Assembly (NCBI RefSeq): GCF_020616555.1
Contig: NZ_CP085173.1
Coordinates: 1,922,001-1,986,000 of the forward strand
Length of the DNA: 64,000 nt
Direction: 5' to 3'
From: Streptomyces longhuiensis
GTDB taxonomy: Bacteria > Actinomycetota > Actinomycetes > Streptomycetales > Streptomycetaceae
Shown here: piece after piece, positions 17,191 to 25,072 of the stretch
Layout of the letters: each line of letters opens with the position of its first letter
How positions within the stretch are numbered: position 1 is the first letter of the stretch
The notes under the pieces: generated by a model
Seen by the model: the letters and a program-made list of their open reading frames with translations, nothing else
The model's database searches: none
Told to the model about the DNA's origin: nothing
Program-made: the position numbers and the translations under genes

Positions 17191-18291
17191 GTGAACGATA
17201 TCGGGGTGCGGGACGCGGCGGACGTACGCGAGGTCGACGTGATCGTCATAGGCGCTGGACAGGCAGGACTGTCCAGCGCCTATCACCTGCGCCGGGCCGG
17301 CTTGGAGCCAGAGCGGGACTTCGTCGTGCTCGACCACTCACCGCGCCCCGGCGGCGCCTGGCAGTTCCGCTGGCCGTCACTGACGTACGGCAAGGTGCAC
17401 GGCATGCACTCGCTGCCGGGCATGGAACTGACCGGCGCGGACCCGGCCCGGCCGTCGTCGGAGGTGATCGCTGCGTACTTCGCCTCGTACGAGGAGACGT
17501 TCGACCTGCGGGTGCGGCGTCCCGTCGATGTGCGTGCCGTCCGCGAAGGCGAGGGCGCGAGGCTGCTCGTCGAGACGTCCGACGGGACGTGGTCGACGCG
17601 GGCGCTGATCAATGCGACGGGGACCTGGGACCGGCCGTTCTGGCCGCGCTACCCGGGACAGGAGACGTTCCGCGGGCGTCAGCTCCACACCGCGATCTAC
17701 CCGGGCCCGGAGGCGTTCCGCGGACAGCGCGTGATCGTGGTGGGCGGCGGCGCCTCCGGAACGCAGCACCTGATGGAGATCGCGCCCTACGCTGCCGCGA
17801 CGACCTGGGTGACGCGCCGGCCACCCGTCTACAACGAGGGCCCCTTCGACGAGAACCTCGGCCGCGCGGCCGTCGCCCTGGTCGACGAGCGGGTCCGGGC
17901 GGGGCTGCCCCCGCAGAGCGTGGTGTCGGTGACAGGGCTGCCGCTGAACGACGCGATCCGGCAGGCCCGCGCCGACGGTGTGCTCGACCGGCTGCCGATG
18001 TTCGACCGGATCACGCCGTCCGGCGTGGAGTGGGACGACGGCCGGCGGGTCGACGCGGACGTCATCCTGTGGGCCACGGGCTTCCGGCCCGCGATCGAGC
18101 ATCTGGCACCACTGAAGCTGCGCGGGCCCGGCGGCGGCATCCAGGCCGAAGACACCCGGGTGGTCGCCGATCCGCGGATCCACTTGGTGGGCTACGGGCC
18201 TTCGGCCAGCACGATCGGCGCCAACCGCGCGGGACGCGCGGCCGTACGGGACATCAAGCGCCTGCTCGCCGGGGCGCCGGTCACTGTGTGA
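17191..18291 (+). CDS. FAD/NAD(P)-dependent monooxygenase-type oxidoreductase
   Basis: 366 residues from GTG 17191; the frame is open upstream but that part is not protein-like. Two dinucleotide folds: FAD motif VIVIGAGQAGLSSAYHL at about residues 17-33 and NADPH motif VIVVGGGASGTQHL near 182. The C-terminal VILWATGFRPAIEHLAP is the ATG motif of flavin-containing monooxygenases and CzcO-like proteins. It may oxidise an S or N atom; its place 55 bp behind the sulfonate operon makes a sulfur substrate possible. A perfect 15-bp inverted repeat covers the FAD-motif codons and forces rare codons, including ATA for Ile. Confidence 0.9.
   Translation: MNDIGVRDAADVREVDVIVIGAGQAGLSSAYHLRRAGLEPERDFVVLDHSPRPGGAWQFRWPSLTYGKVHGMHSLPGMELTGADPARPSSEVIAAYFASYEETFDLRVRRPVDVRAVREGEGARLLVETSDGTWSTRALINATGTWDRPFWPRYPGQETFRGRQLHTAIYPGPEAFRGQRVIVVGGGASGTQHLMEIAPYAAATTWVTRRPPVYNEGPFDENLGRAAVALVDERVRAGLPPQSVVSVTGLPLNDAIRQARADGVLDRLPMFDRITPSGVEWDDGRRVDADVILWATGFRPAIEHLAPLKLRGPGGGIQAEDTRVVADPRIHLVGYGPSASTIGANRAGRAAVRDIKRLLAGAPVTV
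17248..17283. repeat. Perfect 15-bp inverted repeat inside the FAD-binding codons
   Basis: ATAGGCGCTGGACAG (17248-17262), 6-nt loop GCAGGA, CTGTCCAGCGCCTAT (17269-17283). It lies 57 bases into the monooxygenase gene. Codons here (ATA, GCT, GGA, GCA, GGA) are unusual for this genome, suggesting that base pairing is kept in spite of codon preference. It could be an intragenic operator or an RNA stem that limits early translation or transcription. Confidence 0.85.
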
Positions 18292-18352
18292 CCCCCGAAC
18301 GGGACGCCCCCGCGCGGCCCTATACAGGCACACCCTCTCAGGCCCACCCCGC

Positions 18353-19210
18353 TCAGGGGGACGACGCTGAAGCGGACGACGGTTTACCGCTCGCGCGGAG
18401 CTTGTTGAACTCCGCGACGTTCTTCTGCTGTTCGTTGACGTCCGCCGTGAAGCGGGTGTCCCCGGGCTTGACCGTCACGAAGTACAGCCAGTCCCCCTGC
18501 GGCGGGCTGATCGCGGCCTTCATGGCCTCGGCCCCGGGGTTGGCGATCGGGGTGGGCGGCAGCCCCATCCGGACATAGGTGTTGTACGGGTTCTCGGCCC
18601 TGGTGTCCTTGGTGGTCGTGTTGAGCGTGGAGCGGTTGAGCCCGTACCTGATGGTCGAGGCCATCTGGAGTGGCATGTCTCGGTCGAGCCGGTTGTAGAT
18701 GACGCGGGCCATCTTCCCCATGTCTTTCTTGGTGGCCGCCTCGGCCTCGACGATGCTCGCGATGGTGAGGGTCTGATAGGGGTTCACCGTGTCCCGGTCG
18801 GCTCCCGCCGTCACCTGGCTGCCGTTCAACTTCTTGTTGGCGGTGTTGACCATGTACGACAGCAAGCCCGCCGGAGTCGACTTGTCGTCGAGTGGATACG
18901 TCGCCGGGAAGAGGTAGCCCTCAGGGTTGCCGCCCGCGTCCGAGGGAAGCTTGAGGCCGGCCTTGGGGACGGCCTTCCTGGTCGTGCCTGCCGGGACACC
19001 GAAAGCCTTGTCCAGGGCCTCGTAGACCTGGCCCGCCCGCCAGCCTTCGGGGACGGTCAGCGCGTGGGGCATCTTGACACCCTCGTCGTCCGGAAGCAGG
19101 AGCGGCACCACCACAGCGGCCGCCGCCACAAGGGCCCCCATCGCGATCATGGAGGCGCGGCCTCTGCGCGTCAGACGCATCGTGCTGCTGTGCGGAGTCT
19201 CGTCGAGCAT
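18353..19210 (-). CDS. mltG: Endolytic transglycosylase MltG-like (YceG) membrane protein
   Basis: 285 residues from ATG 19210 (ATG 19180, MRLTRRGR, is an alternative). One N-terminal membrane anchor (MIAMGALVAAAAVVVPLLL), then the YceG domain: VPEGWRAGQVYEALDKAFGV, GYLFPATYPL, the catalytic IASIVEAEA, ARVIYNRLDRDMPLQMASTIRYGL, and NPYNTYVRMGLPPTPIANPG. MltG cuts nascent peptidoglycan and fixes glycan strand length. The protein is shorter than the main MltG and is not next to aroE/ruvX, so it is likely a second copy. The C-terminus is Ser/Ala-rich. Convergent with the upstream monooxygenase. Confidence 0.88.
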   Translation of the reverse strand: MLDETPHSSTMRLTRRGRASMIAMGALVAAAAVVVPLLLPDDEGVKMPHALTVPEGWRAGQVYEALDKAFGVPAGTTRKAVPKAGLKLPSDAGGNPEGYLFPATYPLDDKSTPAGLLSYMVNTANKKLNGSQVTAGADRDTVNPYQTLTIASIVEAEAATKKDMGKMARVIYNRLDRDMPLQMASTIRYGLNRSTLNTTTKDTRAENPYNTYVRMGLPPTPIANPGAEAMKAAISPPQGDWLYFVTVKPGDTRFTADVNEQQKNVAEFNKLRASGKPSSASASSP

Positions 19211-19301
19211 GGCCGAACAGTAACCCGCATAAAGTGTCAAACCAGGCATATCGCAACACCGTCGGCCCCACTGGGGCGCCACCCGCAGGCCCGTCCACGG
19301 C

Positions 19302-21116
19302 CTAGCGTGCGGGCTCCAGTTGGGAGTCTCTGCGGACCAGGGCGGCATAGCGGCCGTCCCGCTCCAGAAGCTCCTCATGGGTGCCGCGCTCCGCCACCTG
19401 CCCGCCGTCGAGAACGACGATCTGGTCGGCGCTCCGGATCGTGGAGAGCCGGTGGGCGATGGTCACCGTCGTGCGGTTCGCCGAGAGCGCGTCGATGGCC
19501 TCCTGCACGGCGAACTCGGTGCGGGTGTCCAGTGCGCTCGTCGCCTCGTCGAGGATGAGGATCGGCGGGTCGCGCAGGATCGTGCGGGCGATGGCGAGGC
19601 GCTGCTTCTCGCCGCCGGAGAACCGGTGGCCGCGCTCGCCGACGACGGTGTCGTACCCGTCGGGCAGGGAGGCGATGTGCTCGTGGATCTGGGCCGCCCT
19701 GGCCGCCGCGTGCAGCTCTTCCTCCGTGGCGTCGGGCTTGGCGAAGCGGAGGTTCTCCGCGACGGAGGCGTGGAAGAGGTACGTCTCCTGGGAGACGACG
19801 CCGACGGCCCTCGCGAGGGTGTCGAAGTCCAGGTCACGCACGTCCACTCCGTCGAGAGTGACGCGGCCGCCCGTGACGTCGTACAGACGCGGCACGAGAC
19901 AGCTGAGCGTGGATTTGCCGGAACCGGTGGGGCCGACGACGGCCAGGCTGCCGCCCGCGGGAACGGTGATGTCGATCCCGTCGAGTATCGCCGGACTCTT
20001 GCCGTCGGCGGCGTCGTAACGGAACTCGACGTCCTCGAAGCGGACTTCGCCCTTGATCGTGTCGAGACGGACGGGCGTCTCGGGTTCGGTGATGTCGATC
20101 GGCAGGTCGAGGTACTCGAAGATGCGCTGGAAGAGCGCCAGCGAGGTCTGAATCTGGACGCCGGTGGCGAGCAGGCTCACGGTCGGCCGGAACAGGCCCT
20201 GCTGGAGCGAGACGAAGGCCACCAGGGTGCCGATCGAGACCGCGGGACCGCCGAACTGGAGCGCGACGCCCGCGACCCAGTAGATGACGGCGGGCATGGC
20301 GGCCATGACGATCGTGATGACGGCCATGCGCCAGCGCCCCGCCATGTTCGACCGGACCTCGAGCCCGACGAGCTGCTCGGACTCGTCGGCGAACGACCGG
20401 GTGAGCGAGTCGGCGCGGCCCATGGTGCGGCCGAGGAGGATCCCGCTCACCGAGAGGGACTCGGTGACGGTGGCGGCCATCGCGGCCATCTGCTTCTGGC
20501 GCTCCGTGGTGATCTTCTTGCGTTCGCGGCCGACGCGGCGGCTGATCCACACGAAGACGGGCAGCAGGAGCAGTGAGACCGCCGTGAGCCGCCAGTCGAG
20601 CGCGACCATCGCCACGATGGTGGCGACCACGCTGGTTAGGTTCGAGACCAGGGACGTGGCGGTGGAGGTGACCGTCGCCTGCATGCCGCCGATGTCGTTG
20701 GCGATGCGGGACTGGACCTCGCCCGTGCGGGTCCTGGTGAAGAAGGCGAGCGACATGCGCTGGAGCCGGCCGTACACGGCGGTGCGCAGGTCGTGCATGA
20801 CGCGCTGACCGACCGTCGTGGAGATCAGGGTCTGCAGGACGCCGAAGATGCTGGTCATGACGGCGCTGAGGATCATGCCCAGGGCGAGCAGGCTCAGTAG
20901 GCCCGTACGACCCTGCGGGATCGCGGTGTCGAGGATTTCCTTGAGCAGGAAGGGCGTGGCGACCGAGACCAGCGAGGCGGCGCCGACGAGCAGGCCGACC
21001 AGCGCTAGGCGGGCGCGGTAGGGACGGAAGAGGGCCAGGATGCGGCGCATCTGCCGCGGCTCCGGCGACGTGACGTCGGAGGGCGACGGCGTCCAGCCGG
21101 GTTCGTCGTGATGCAT
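19302..21116 (-). CDS. ABC exporter, fused permease and ATPase
   Basis: 604 residues. Six-helix type-IV exporter membrane domain (residues about 30-330), then a complete ATPase: Walker A GPTGSGKST, Q-loop VVSQETYLF, signature FSGGEKQRLA, Walker B ILILDEATSALD and AHRLSTI. All motifs are intact, so it can act as a homodimer. A strong AGGAGG precedes the start. It is divergent from a MarR regulator, and the shared promoter holds an inverted repeat, so drug or metabolite efflux controlled by the MarR protein is likely. Confidence 0.95.
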   Translation of the reverse strand: MHHDEPGWTPSPSDVTSPEPRQMRRILALFRPYRARLALVGLLVGAASLVSVATPFLLKEILDTAIPQGRTGLLSLLALGMILSAVMTSIFGVLQTLISTTVGQRVMHDLRTAVYGRLQRMSLAFFTRTRTGEVQSRIANDIGGMQATVTSTATSLVSNLTSVVATIVAMVALDWRLTAVSLLLLPVFVWISRRVGRERKKITTERQKQMAAMAATVTESLSVSGILLGRTMGRADSLTRSFADESEQLVGLEVRSNMAGRWRMAVITIVMAAMPAVIYWVAGVALQFGGPAVSIGTLVAFVSLQQGLFRPTVSLLATGVQIQTSLALFQRIFEYLDLPIDITEPETPVRLDTIKGEVRFEDVEFRYDAADGKSPAILDGIDITVPAGGSLAVVGPTGSGKSTLSCLVPRLYDVTGGRVTLDGVDVRDLDFDTLARAVGVVSQETYLFHASVAENLRFAKPDATEEELHAAARAAQIHEHIASLPDGYDTVVGERGHRFSGGEKQRLAIARTILRDPPILILDEATSALDTRTEFAVQEAIDALSANRTTVTIAHRLSTIRSADQIVVLDGGQVAERGTHEELLERDGRYAALVRRDSQLEPAR

Positions 21117-21151
21117 GAGCCTCCTACGAGTGGCGATTCAAGGTCTCAGGG

Positions 21152-21183
21152 AGCATAGCTCATTGTTACCTATACTCACAATG
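21152..21183. promoter_or_regulatory. Overlapping divergent promoters with a MarR-type operator
   Basis: Minus-strand promoter for the exporter: TTGTGA (21181-21176), 18 nt, TATGCT (21157-21152). Plus-strand -10 for the marR gene: TATACT (21171-21176), without a clear -35. Both are covered by CATTGT (21161-21166), 11 nt, ACAATG (21178-21183), a perfect 6-bp dyad; GAGC-ATA-GCTC (21151-21161) abuts it. Binding here would silence both genes. Confidence 0.65.
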
Positions 21184-21209
21184 CACAAGGTCCTGATATT
21201 GTTCCGCAC

Positions 21210-21653
21210 ATGAGTACCCCGGACGCCGACGGCCTTCTCGCGGAACAGCTGCTCCGGCTGACCCGGAGGCTGCAGCGGATCCAGAAGCGCTATCTGGAGC
21301 CGGTCGGGATCACGCCCGCCCAGTCCCGGCTCCTGCGCACCCTCGTGCACTACGACACACCGCCGCGCATGGCCGATCTCGCCGAGCGGCTCGAAGTAGT
21401 GCCCCGCGCCGTGACGACCCTGGTCGACGGCCTGGAGACGGCCGACCTGGTGCGCCGGGTGCCCGACCCCACCAACCGCAGGGTGATCCGCATCGAGCTC
21501 ACCGAACAGGGCCGCAAGGCGCTGCGTGAGCTGCGCAGCGCGCGCAGGACCGCCGCAGAGGACATCCTGGCTCCATTGAGCCCCGATCAGCGCGCCCAGC
21601 TGGGCGTCCTGCTGAACGCGCTGTTCGAGGCGCCGTACGACCACCGCTGTTAG
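21210..21653 (+). CDS. MarR family transcriptional regulator
   Basis: 147 residues, normal for MarR. The winged helix is evident: ITPAQSRLLRTLVHYDTPPRMADLAERLEV with recognition helix RAVTTLVDGLETADLVRRV, and wing PDPTNRRVIRIELTEQGR. N- and C-terminal helices form the dimer interface. It is divergent from an ABC exporter and probably represses both genes through the dyad between them, with an exported compound as inducer. Confidence 0.93.
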   Translation: MSTPDADGLLAEQLLRLTRRLQRIQKRYLEPVGITPAQSRLLRTLVHYDTPPRMADLAERLEVVPRAVTTLVDGLETADLVRRVPDPTNRRVIRIELTEQGRKALRELRSARRTAAEDILAPLSPDQRAQLGVLLNALFEAPYDHRC

Positions 21654-21691
21654 CCCCGGGCCGACCGCGGCCGAGGAGAGGTTGGAGAGGC

Positions 21692-24610
21692 ATGCCCCTG
21701 CTGGAGCCGAAGCCGCAAGCGCTGCGCCCGGGACCGCACCCGGGAGGCCCGGCGCCCGACCGGGTGCCGGACGCGCAGGCCGACGGGACCCCGGAGCCGC
21801 TGCGCTCCGAGCTGTCCGGGCTCCTGGGGGCGGACAAGGTCCTCACGCACATCTCGGACCTCGTGCGGTACGCGTCGGACGCGAGTCCCTACCGTTTCGT
21901 GCCGCAGGTCGTGGTCGTCGCCGAGGGCATCGACGATGTGTCGGCCGTCCTGTCGTACGCGCACGGCAGAGGCCGCGAGGTGGTCTTCCGCGCGGCGGGC
22001 ACGTCGCTGAACGGGCAGGCGCAGGGCGAGGACATCCTCGTGGACGTCCGCAAGCACTGGGCGGGCATCGAGGTCGTCGGTGACGGCGAGCGGGCCAGGA
22101 TCGGCCCGGGCACGACGGTCGTGCGCGCCAACATGACGCTCGCGCGGCACGGGCGCGTGCTCGGCCCGGACCCGGCCAGCGCGATCGCCTGCACCATCGG
22201 CGGGGTCGTCGCGAACAACGCCTCGGGCATGACGGCGGGCACCACCAGGAACTCGTACCGGACGGTCGCCTCGCTCACCTTCGTCCTGCCCTCGGGCACC
22301 GTGGTGGACACGGCCGACCCCGACGCGGACGCGCTGCTCGAGCACGCGGAACCGGCGCTGTGCGTGGGCCTGTTGGAGATCAAGGGCGAGATCGAGGCCG
22401 ACGCGGAGCTGGTCGCCCGTATCCGCGCCAAGTACGAGATCAAGAACACCAACGGCTACCGCCTGGACGCGTTCCTGGACGGCGACACCCCGGTGGAGAT
22501 CCTGCGCGGCCTCATGGTGGGGTCCGAGGGGACGTTCGGCTTCATCTCCGAGGTCGTCTTCGACACGCTGCCCCTCGACCGGAAGGTGTCCACGGCGCTG
22601 CTGTTCTTCCCCTCGCTGCCCGCGGCGGCAGCGGCGGTCCCGCTGTTCAACGAGGCGGGCGCGATCGCCGTCGAGGTGATGGACGGCAATACGCTGCGGG
22701 CCTCTGTGCGCGTGGAGGGGGTGCCCGCCGACTGGGCGCGCCTGCCCAAGTCGACGACGGCGCTCCTGGTGGAGTTCCGCGCGCCGGACGAGCCCGCCCA
22801 GGAGCGTTACGAGGCGGCGGCCGCCGAGGTGCTGGACGGGCTCGAACTGGTGGCACCCGTGGCCTCGGTGACCAACGCGTTCACGCGGGACGCGAAGACG
22901 ATCGGCGGCTATTGGAAGGCCCGCAAGGCGTTCGTGACGGCGGTCGGCGGATCACGCCCCTCCGGGACGACGCTGATCACCGAGGACTTCGCGGTGCCGC
23001 CGTCGCGCCTGGCCGAGGCGTGCGAGGCGCTCCTCGAACTCCAGACGCGGCACGGGTTCGACGCCGCCGTCGCCGGTCACGCGGCGCACGGCAATCTGCA
23101 CTTCCTGCTCGCCTTCGACGCGGGCAGGCCCGAGGACGTCGAGCGGTACGCGGCGTTCATGGACGAGTTCTGCCGCCTCACCGTCGAGCGCTTCGACGGT
23201 TCTCTCAAGGCCGAGCACGCCACGGGGCGCAACATCGCGCCGTTCCTGGAGCTCGAATGGGGCGCGAAGGCCACGGAGTTGATGTGGCGCACCAAGCAGG
23301 TCATCGACCCGGACGGCGTCCTCGCGCCGCGTATCGTCCTCGACCGCGACCCCAAGGCCCATCTGCGCGGCCTCAAGACGATCCCCAAGGTGGAGCTGAT
23401 CGCCGACCCGTGCATCGAGTGCGGCTTCTGTGAACCCACGTGTCCCAGCGAGGACCTGACGACCACGCCCCGCCAACGGATCGTGCTGCGCCGCGAGATG
23501 ATGCGCCAGCCGTCCGGTTCGCCGGTCGAGGATGCGCTCGTCGAGGCGTACGGGTACGACGCGGTGGACACGTGCGCGGGCGACTCGACCTGCAAGCTGG
23601 CGTGCCCGGTCGGCATCGACACGGGCGCCTTCATGAAGGATTTCCGGCACGCGCGGCACTCCCCGCGCGAGGAGAAGGTGGCCGCGTTCACGGCGAAGAA
23701 CTTCAAGGCCGTGGAGGCGTCGGCGCGGCTCGCCGTGGCGGCCGCCGGCAAGATCGGCGACCGGCTCCTGACCTCCGTGACCCAGGCCGCCCGCAAGGCC
23801 GTCCGCCCCGACCTCGTACCGGAGTGGCTGCCGGAGATCCCCGCTGCCGCCGCCCGGAAGCTGCCGCGCACCGCGCGCGTGGGGGCCGCCGCGGTCTACT
23901 ACCCGGCCTGCGTCAACCGCATCTTCGGCACCCCTGGGGACGTGTCGCTCGCGCAGGCCATGGTCGCCGTCTCCGCGCGCGCGGGGCGGCCGGTCTGGAT
24001 TCCGGACGATGTCGCGGGAACGTGCTGCGCCACGATCTGGCACTCGAAGGGCTACGACGAGGGCAACACCGTCATGGCGAACCGGATCGTCGAGGCGGCC
24101 TGGGGCTGGACCGCCGGCGGCAGACTGCCGCTCGTCGTCGACGCCTCGTCGTGCACGCTCGGCATCGCCCATGAGGTCGTCCCCTATCTGACGGACGACA
24201 ACAGAGAGTTGCACAAGGAGCTCAAGATCGTCGACTCGATCGTGTGGGCGGCGGACGAGCTGCTGCCGCATCTGACGGTGCACCGGACGGTCGGTTCGGC
24301 GGTCCTTCATCCGACGTGTTCCATGGAACACCTGGGCGATGTGGCGCAGTTGCGGGCCGTCGCCGAGGCTTGCGCCGACGAGGTCGTCGTCCCGGACGAC
24401 GCGGGATGCTGTGCCTTCGCGGGCGACCGGGGCATGCTCCACAAGGAACTCACCGAGTCGGCCACCCGCAAGGAGGCGGCCGAGGTGACCGCCCGTGGCT
24501 TCGACGCGCATCTGTCGGCGAACCGGATGTGCGAGGTGGGCATGGATCACGCGACGGGCCGCAGCTATTACTCCGTGATCGTGGAGCTGGAGCGCGCGAC
24601 GCGTCCCTAG
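21692..24610 (+). CDS. FAD-binding and 4Fe-4S oxidoreductase (D-2-hydroxyacid dehydrogenase, YdiJ/Dld-II-like)
   Basis: 972 residues joining a GlcD-like flavoprotein and a GlpC-like iron-sulfur protein. FAD-binding-4 domain with AAGTSLNGQAQGEDILVDVR and GGVVANNASGMTAGTTRNSY; FAD-oxidase C-terminal domain to about 540; ferredoxin motif CIECGFCEPTCP at about 573 and CAGDSTCKLACP near 627; then two CCG-type heterodisulfide-reductase domains (GTCCATIWHSKG, CSMEHLG, GCCAFAGDRG). Such enzymes oxidise D-lactate or D-2-hydroxyglutarate and pass electrons to quinone. E. coli YdiJ, of this architecture, is reported as a D-2-hydroxyglutarate dehydrogenase. It starts 38 bp after marR, so it may be in the same transcript. 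Confidence 0.92.
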   Translation: MPLLEPKPQALRPGPHPGGPAPDRVPDAQADGTPEPLRSELSGLLGADKVLTHISDLVRYASDASPYRFVPQVVVVAEGIDDVSAVLSYAHGRGREVVFRAAGTSLNGQAQGEDILVDVRKHWAGIEVVGDGERARIGPGTTVVRANMTLARHGRVLGPDPASAIACTIGGVVANNASGMTAGTTRNSYRTVASLTFVLPSGTVVDTADPDADALLEHAEPALCVGLLEIKGEIEADAELVARIRAKYEIKNTNGYRLDAFLDGDTPVEILRGLMVGSEGTFGFISEVVFDTLPLDRKVSTALLFFPSLPAAAAAVPLFNEAGAIAVEVMDGNTLRASVRVEGVPADWARLPKSTTALLVEFRAPDEPAQERYEAAAAEVLDGLELVAPVASVTNAFTRDAKTIGGYWKARKAFVTAVGGSRPSGTTLITEDFAVPPSRLAEACEALLELQTRHGFDAAVAGHAAHGNLHFLLAFDAGRPEDVERYAAFMDEFCRLTVERFDGSLKAEHATGRNIAPFLELEWGAKATELMWRTKQVIDPDGVLAPRIVLDRDPKAHLRGLKTIPKVELIADPCIECGFCEPTCPSEDLTTTPRQRIVLRREMMRQPSGSPVEDALVEAYGYDAVDTCAGDSTCKLACPVGIDTGAFMKDFRHARHSPREEKVAAFTAKNFKAVEASARLAVAAAGKIGDRLLTSVTQAARKAVRPDLVPEWLPEIPAAAARKLPRTARVGAAAVYYPACVNRIFGTPGDVSLAQAMVAVSARAGRPVWIPDDVAGTCCATIWHSKGYDEGNTVMANRIVEAAWGWTAGGRLPLVVDASSCTLGIAHEVVPYLTDDNRELHKELKIVDSIVWAADELLPHLTVHRTVGSAVLHPTCSMEHLGDVAQLRAVAEACADEVVVPDDAGCCAFAGDRGMLHKELTESATRKEAAEVTARGFDAHLSANRMCEVGMDHATGRSYYSVIVELERATRP

Positions 24611-24629
24611 GGTCTGTCGCGAAGGGTTC

Positions 24630-24800
24630 GCGTCGTCCGCCCCCGGGGCGTGGATGCCGAGTTTCAAGGCCGATCGCCCCATTCCGACCGTCCGCCTGGA
24701 GGGGTGTGGGTACCGAGCTTCAGGCCCCAGCTGCCTAGTGCCACATTCCGGCCATCCGCCCGCGGGGGCGTGGATCCGGGGTTCAGGGCCACGTTCGTGG
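24630..24800. repeat. Imperfect tandem intergenic repeat, about 60-65 bp unit
   Basis: The unit reads GCGTGGATGCCGAGTTTCA then AGGCC, about 10 variable bases, CATTCCGACCGTCCGCC and a G-rich link. It begins at about 24647, 24705 and 24768 (the third is partial: GCGTGGATCCGGGGTTCAGG), and the tail of a preceding unit (GTCCGCCCCCGGG) lies at 24634-24646. The same sort of sequence is often mis-called as short ORFs between Streptomyces genes, suggesting a dispersed family, but that must be checked by search. Confidence 0.65.
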
Positions 24801-25032
24801 ACCGGGTCGCCGCCCGTGGGTGGCGACCTCGGCACGCTGCGCGGCGGCGAACGAGGCAGTCGGGATCCCCGAATGAGACGGCAGTGAAGTCTGCCGCCAT
24901 GCGGGATGCGCCGTATCGGCGAGCGCGCGGACGACTCCCCCGCTACCCATGAGTCCCAAAGAGTCCGTAAAGAAAGTCCAACTCCCGGACCACTTCTGTC
25001 CCTTGCGCCCCGGTGTCGGCTTCTCCAGGGTG

Positions 25033-25044
25033 GCTAGCGCTTGC
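25033..25044. promoter_or_regulatory. LacI-family-like operator core upstream of the GH109-type gene
   Basis: GCTAGCGCTTGC contains the AGCGCT core common to LacI-family operators and lies 28 bp ahead of ATG 25073. It matches 10 of 12 bases of the complement of GCAAGCGCTTAC at 58123-58134, upstream of the GH89 gene. Two sugar-related genes sharing such a core suggests one regulator. The regulator is not in this window. Confidence 0.4.
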
Positions 25045-25072
25045 AGCGCACCCACCCATCGATGGAGGTCCG

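Larger units (their letters stand above)
24611..25072. other. 462-bp gene-free gap with repeats and a promoter region
   Basis: No gene is supported here, although all six frames are partly open. The first 190 bp is an imperfect tandem repeat (entered separately). The rest, up to 25072, is unique and slightly less GC-rich near 24955-25000 (AAAGAGTCCGTAAAGAAAGTCC). It should hold the promoter of the downstream GH109-type gene and contains a LacI-like palindrome core at 25033-25044. Confidence 0.6.

Noticed and set aside
22952..24835. 627-codon minus-strand open frame over the Fe-S oxidoreductase and the intergenic repeat
   Set aside because: Antisense to clear FAD and Fe-S motifs; the repeat at its front only looks like repeated peptide.
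24654..24952. Short open frames in the repeat region
   Set aside because: They follow the repeat units and lack ribosome sites and domain features.
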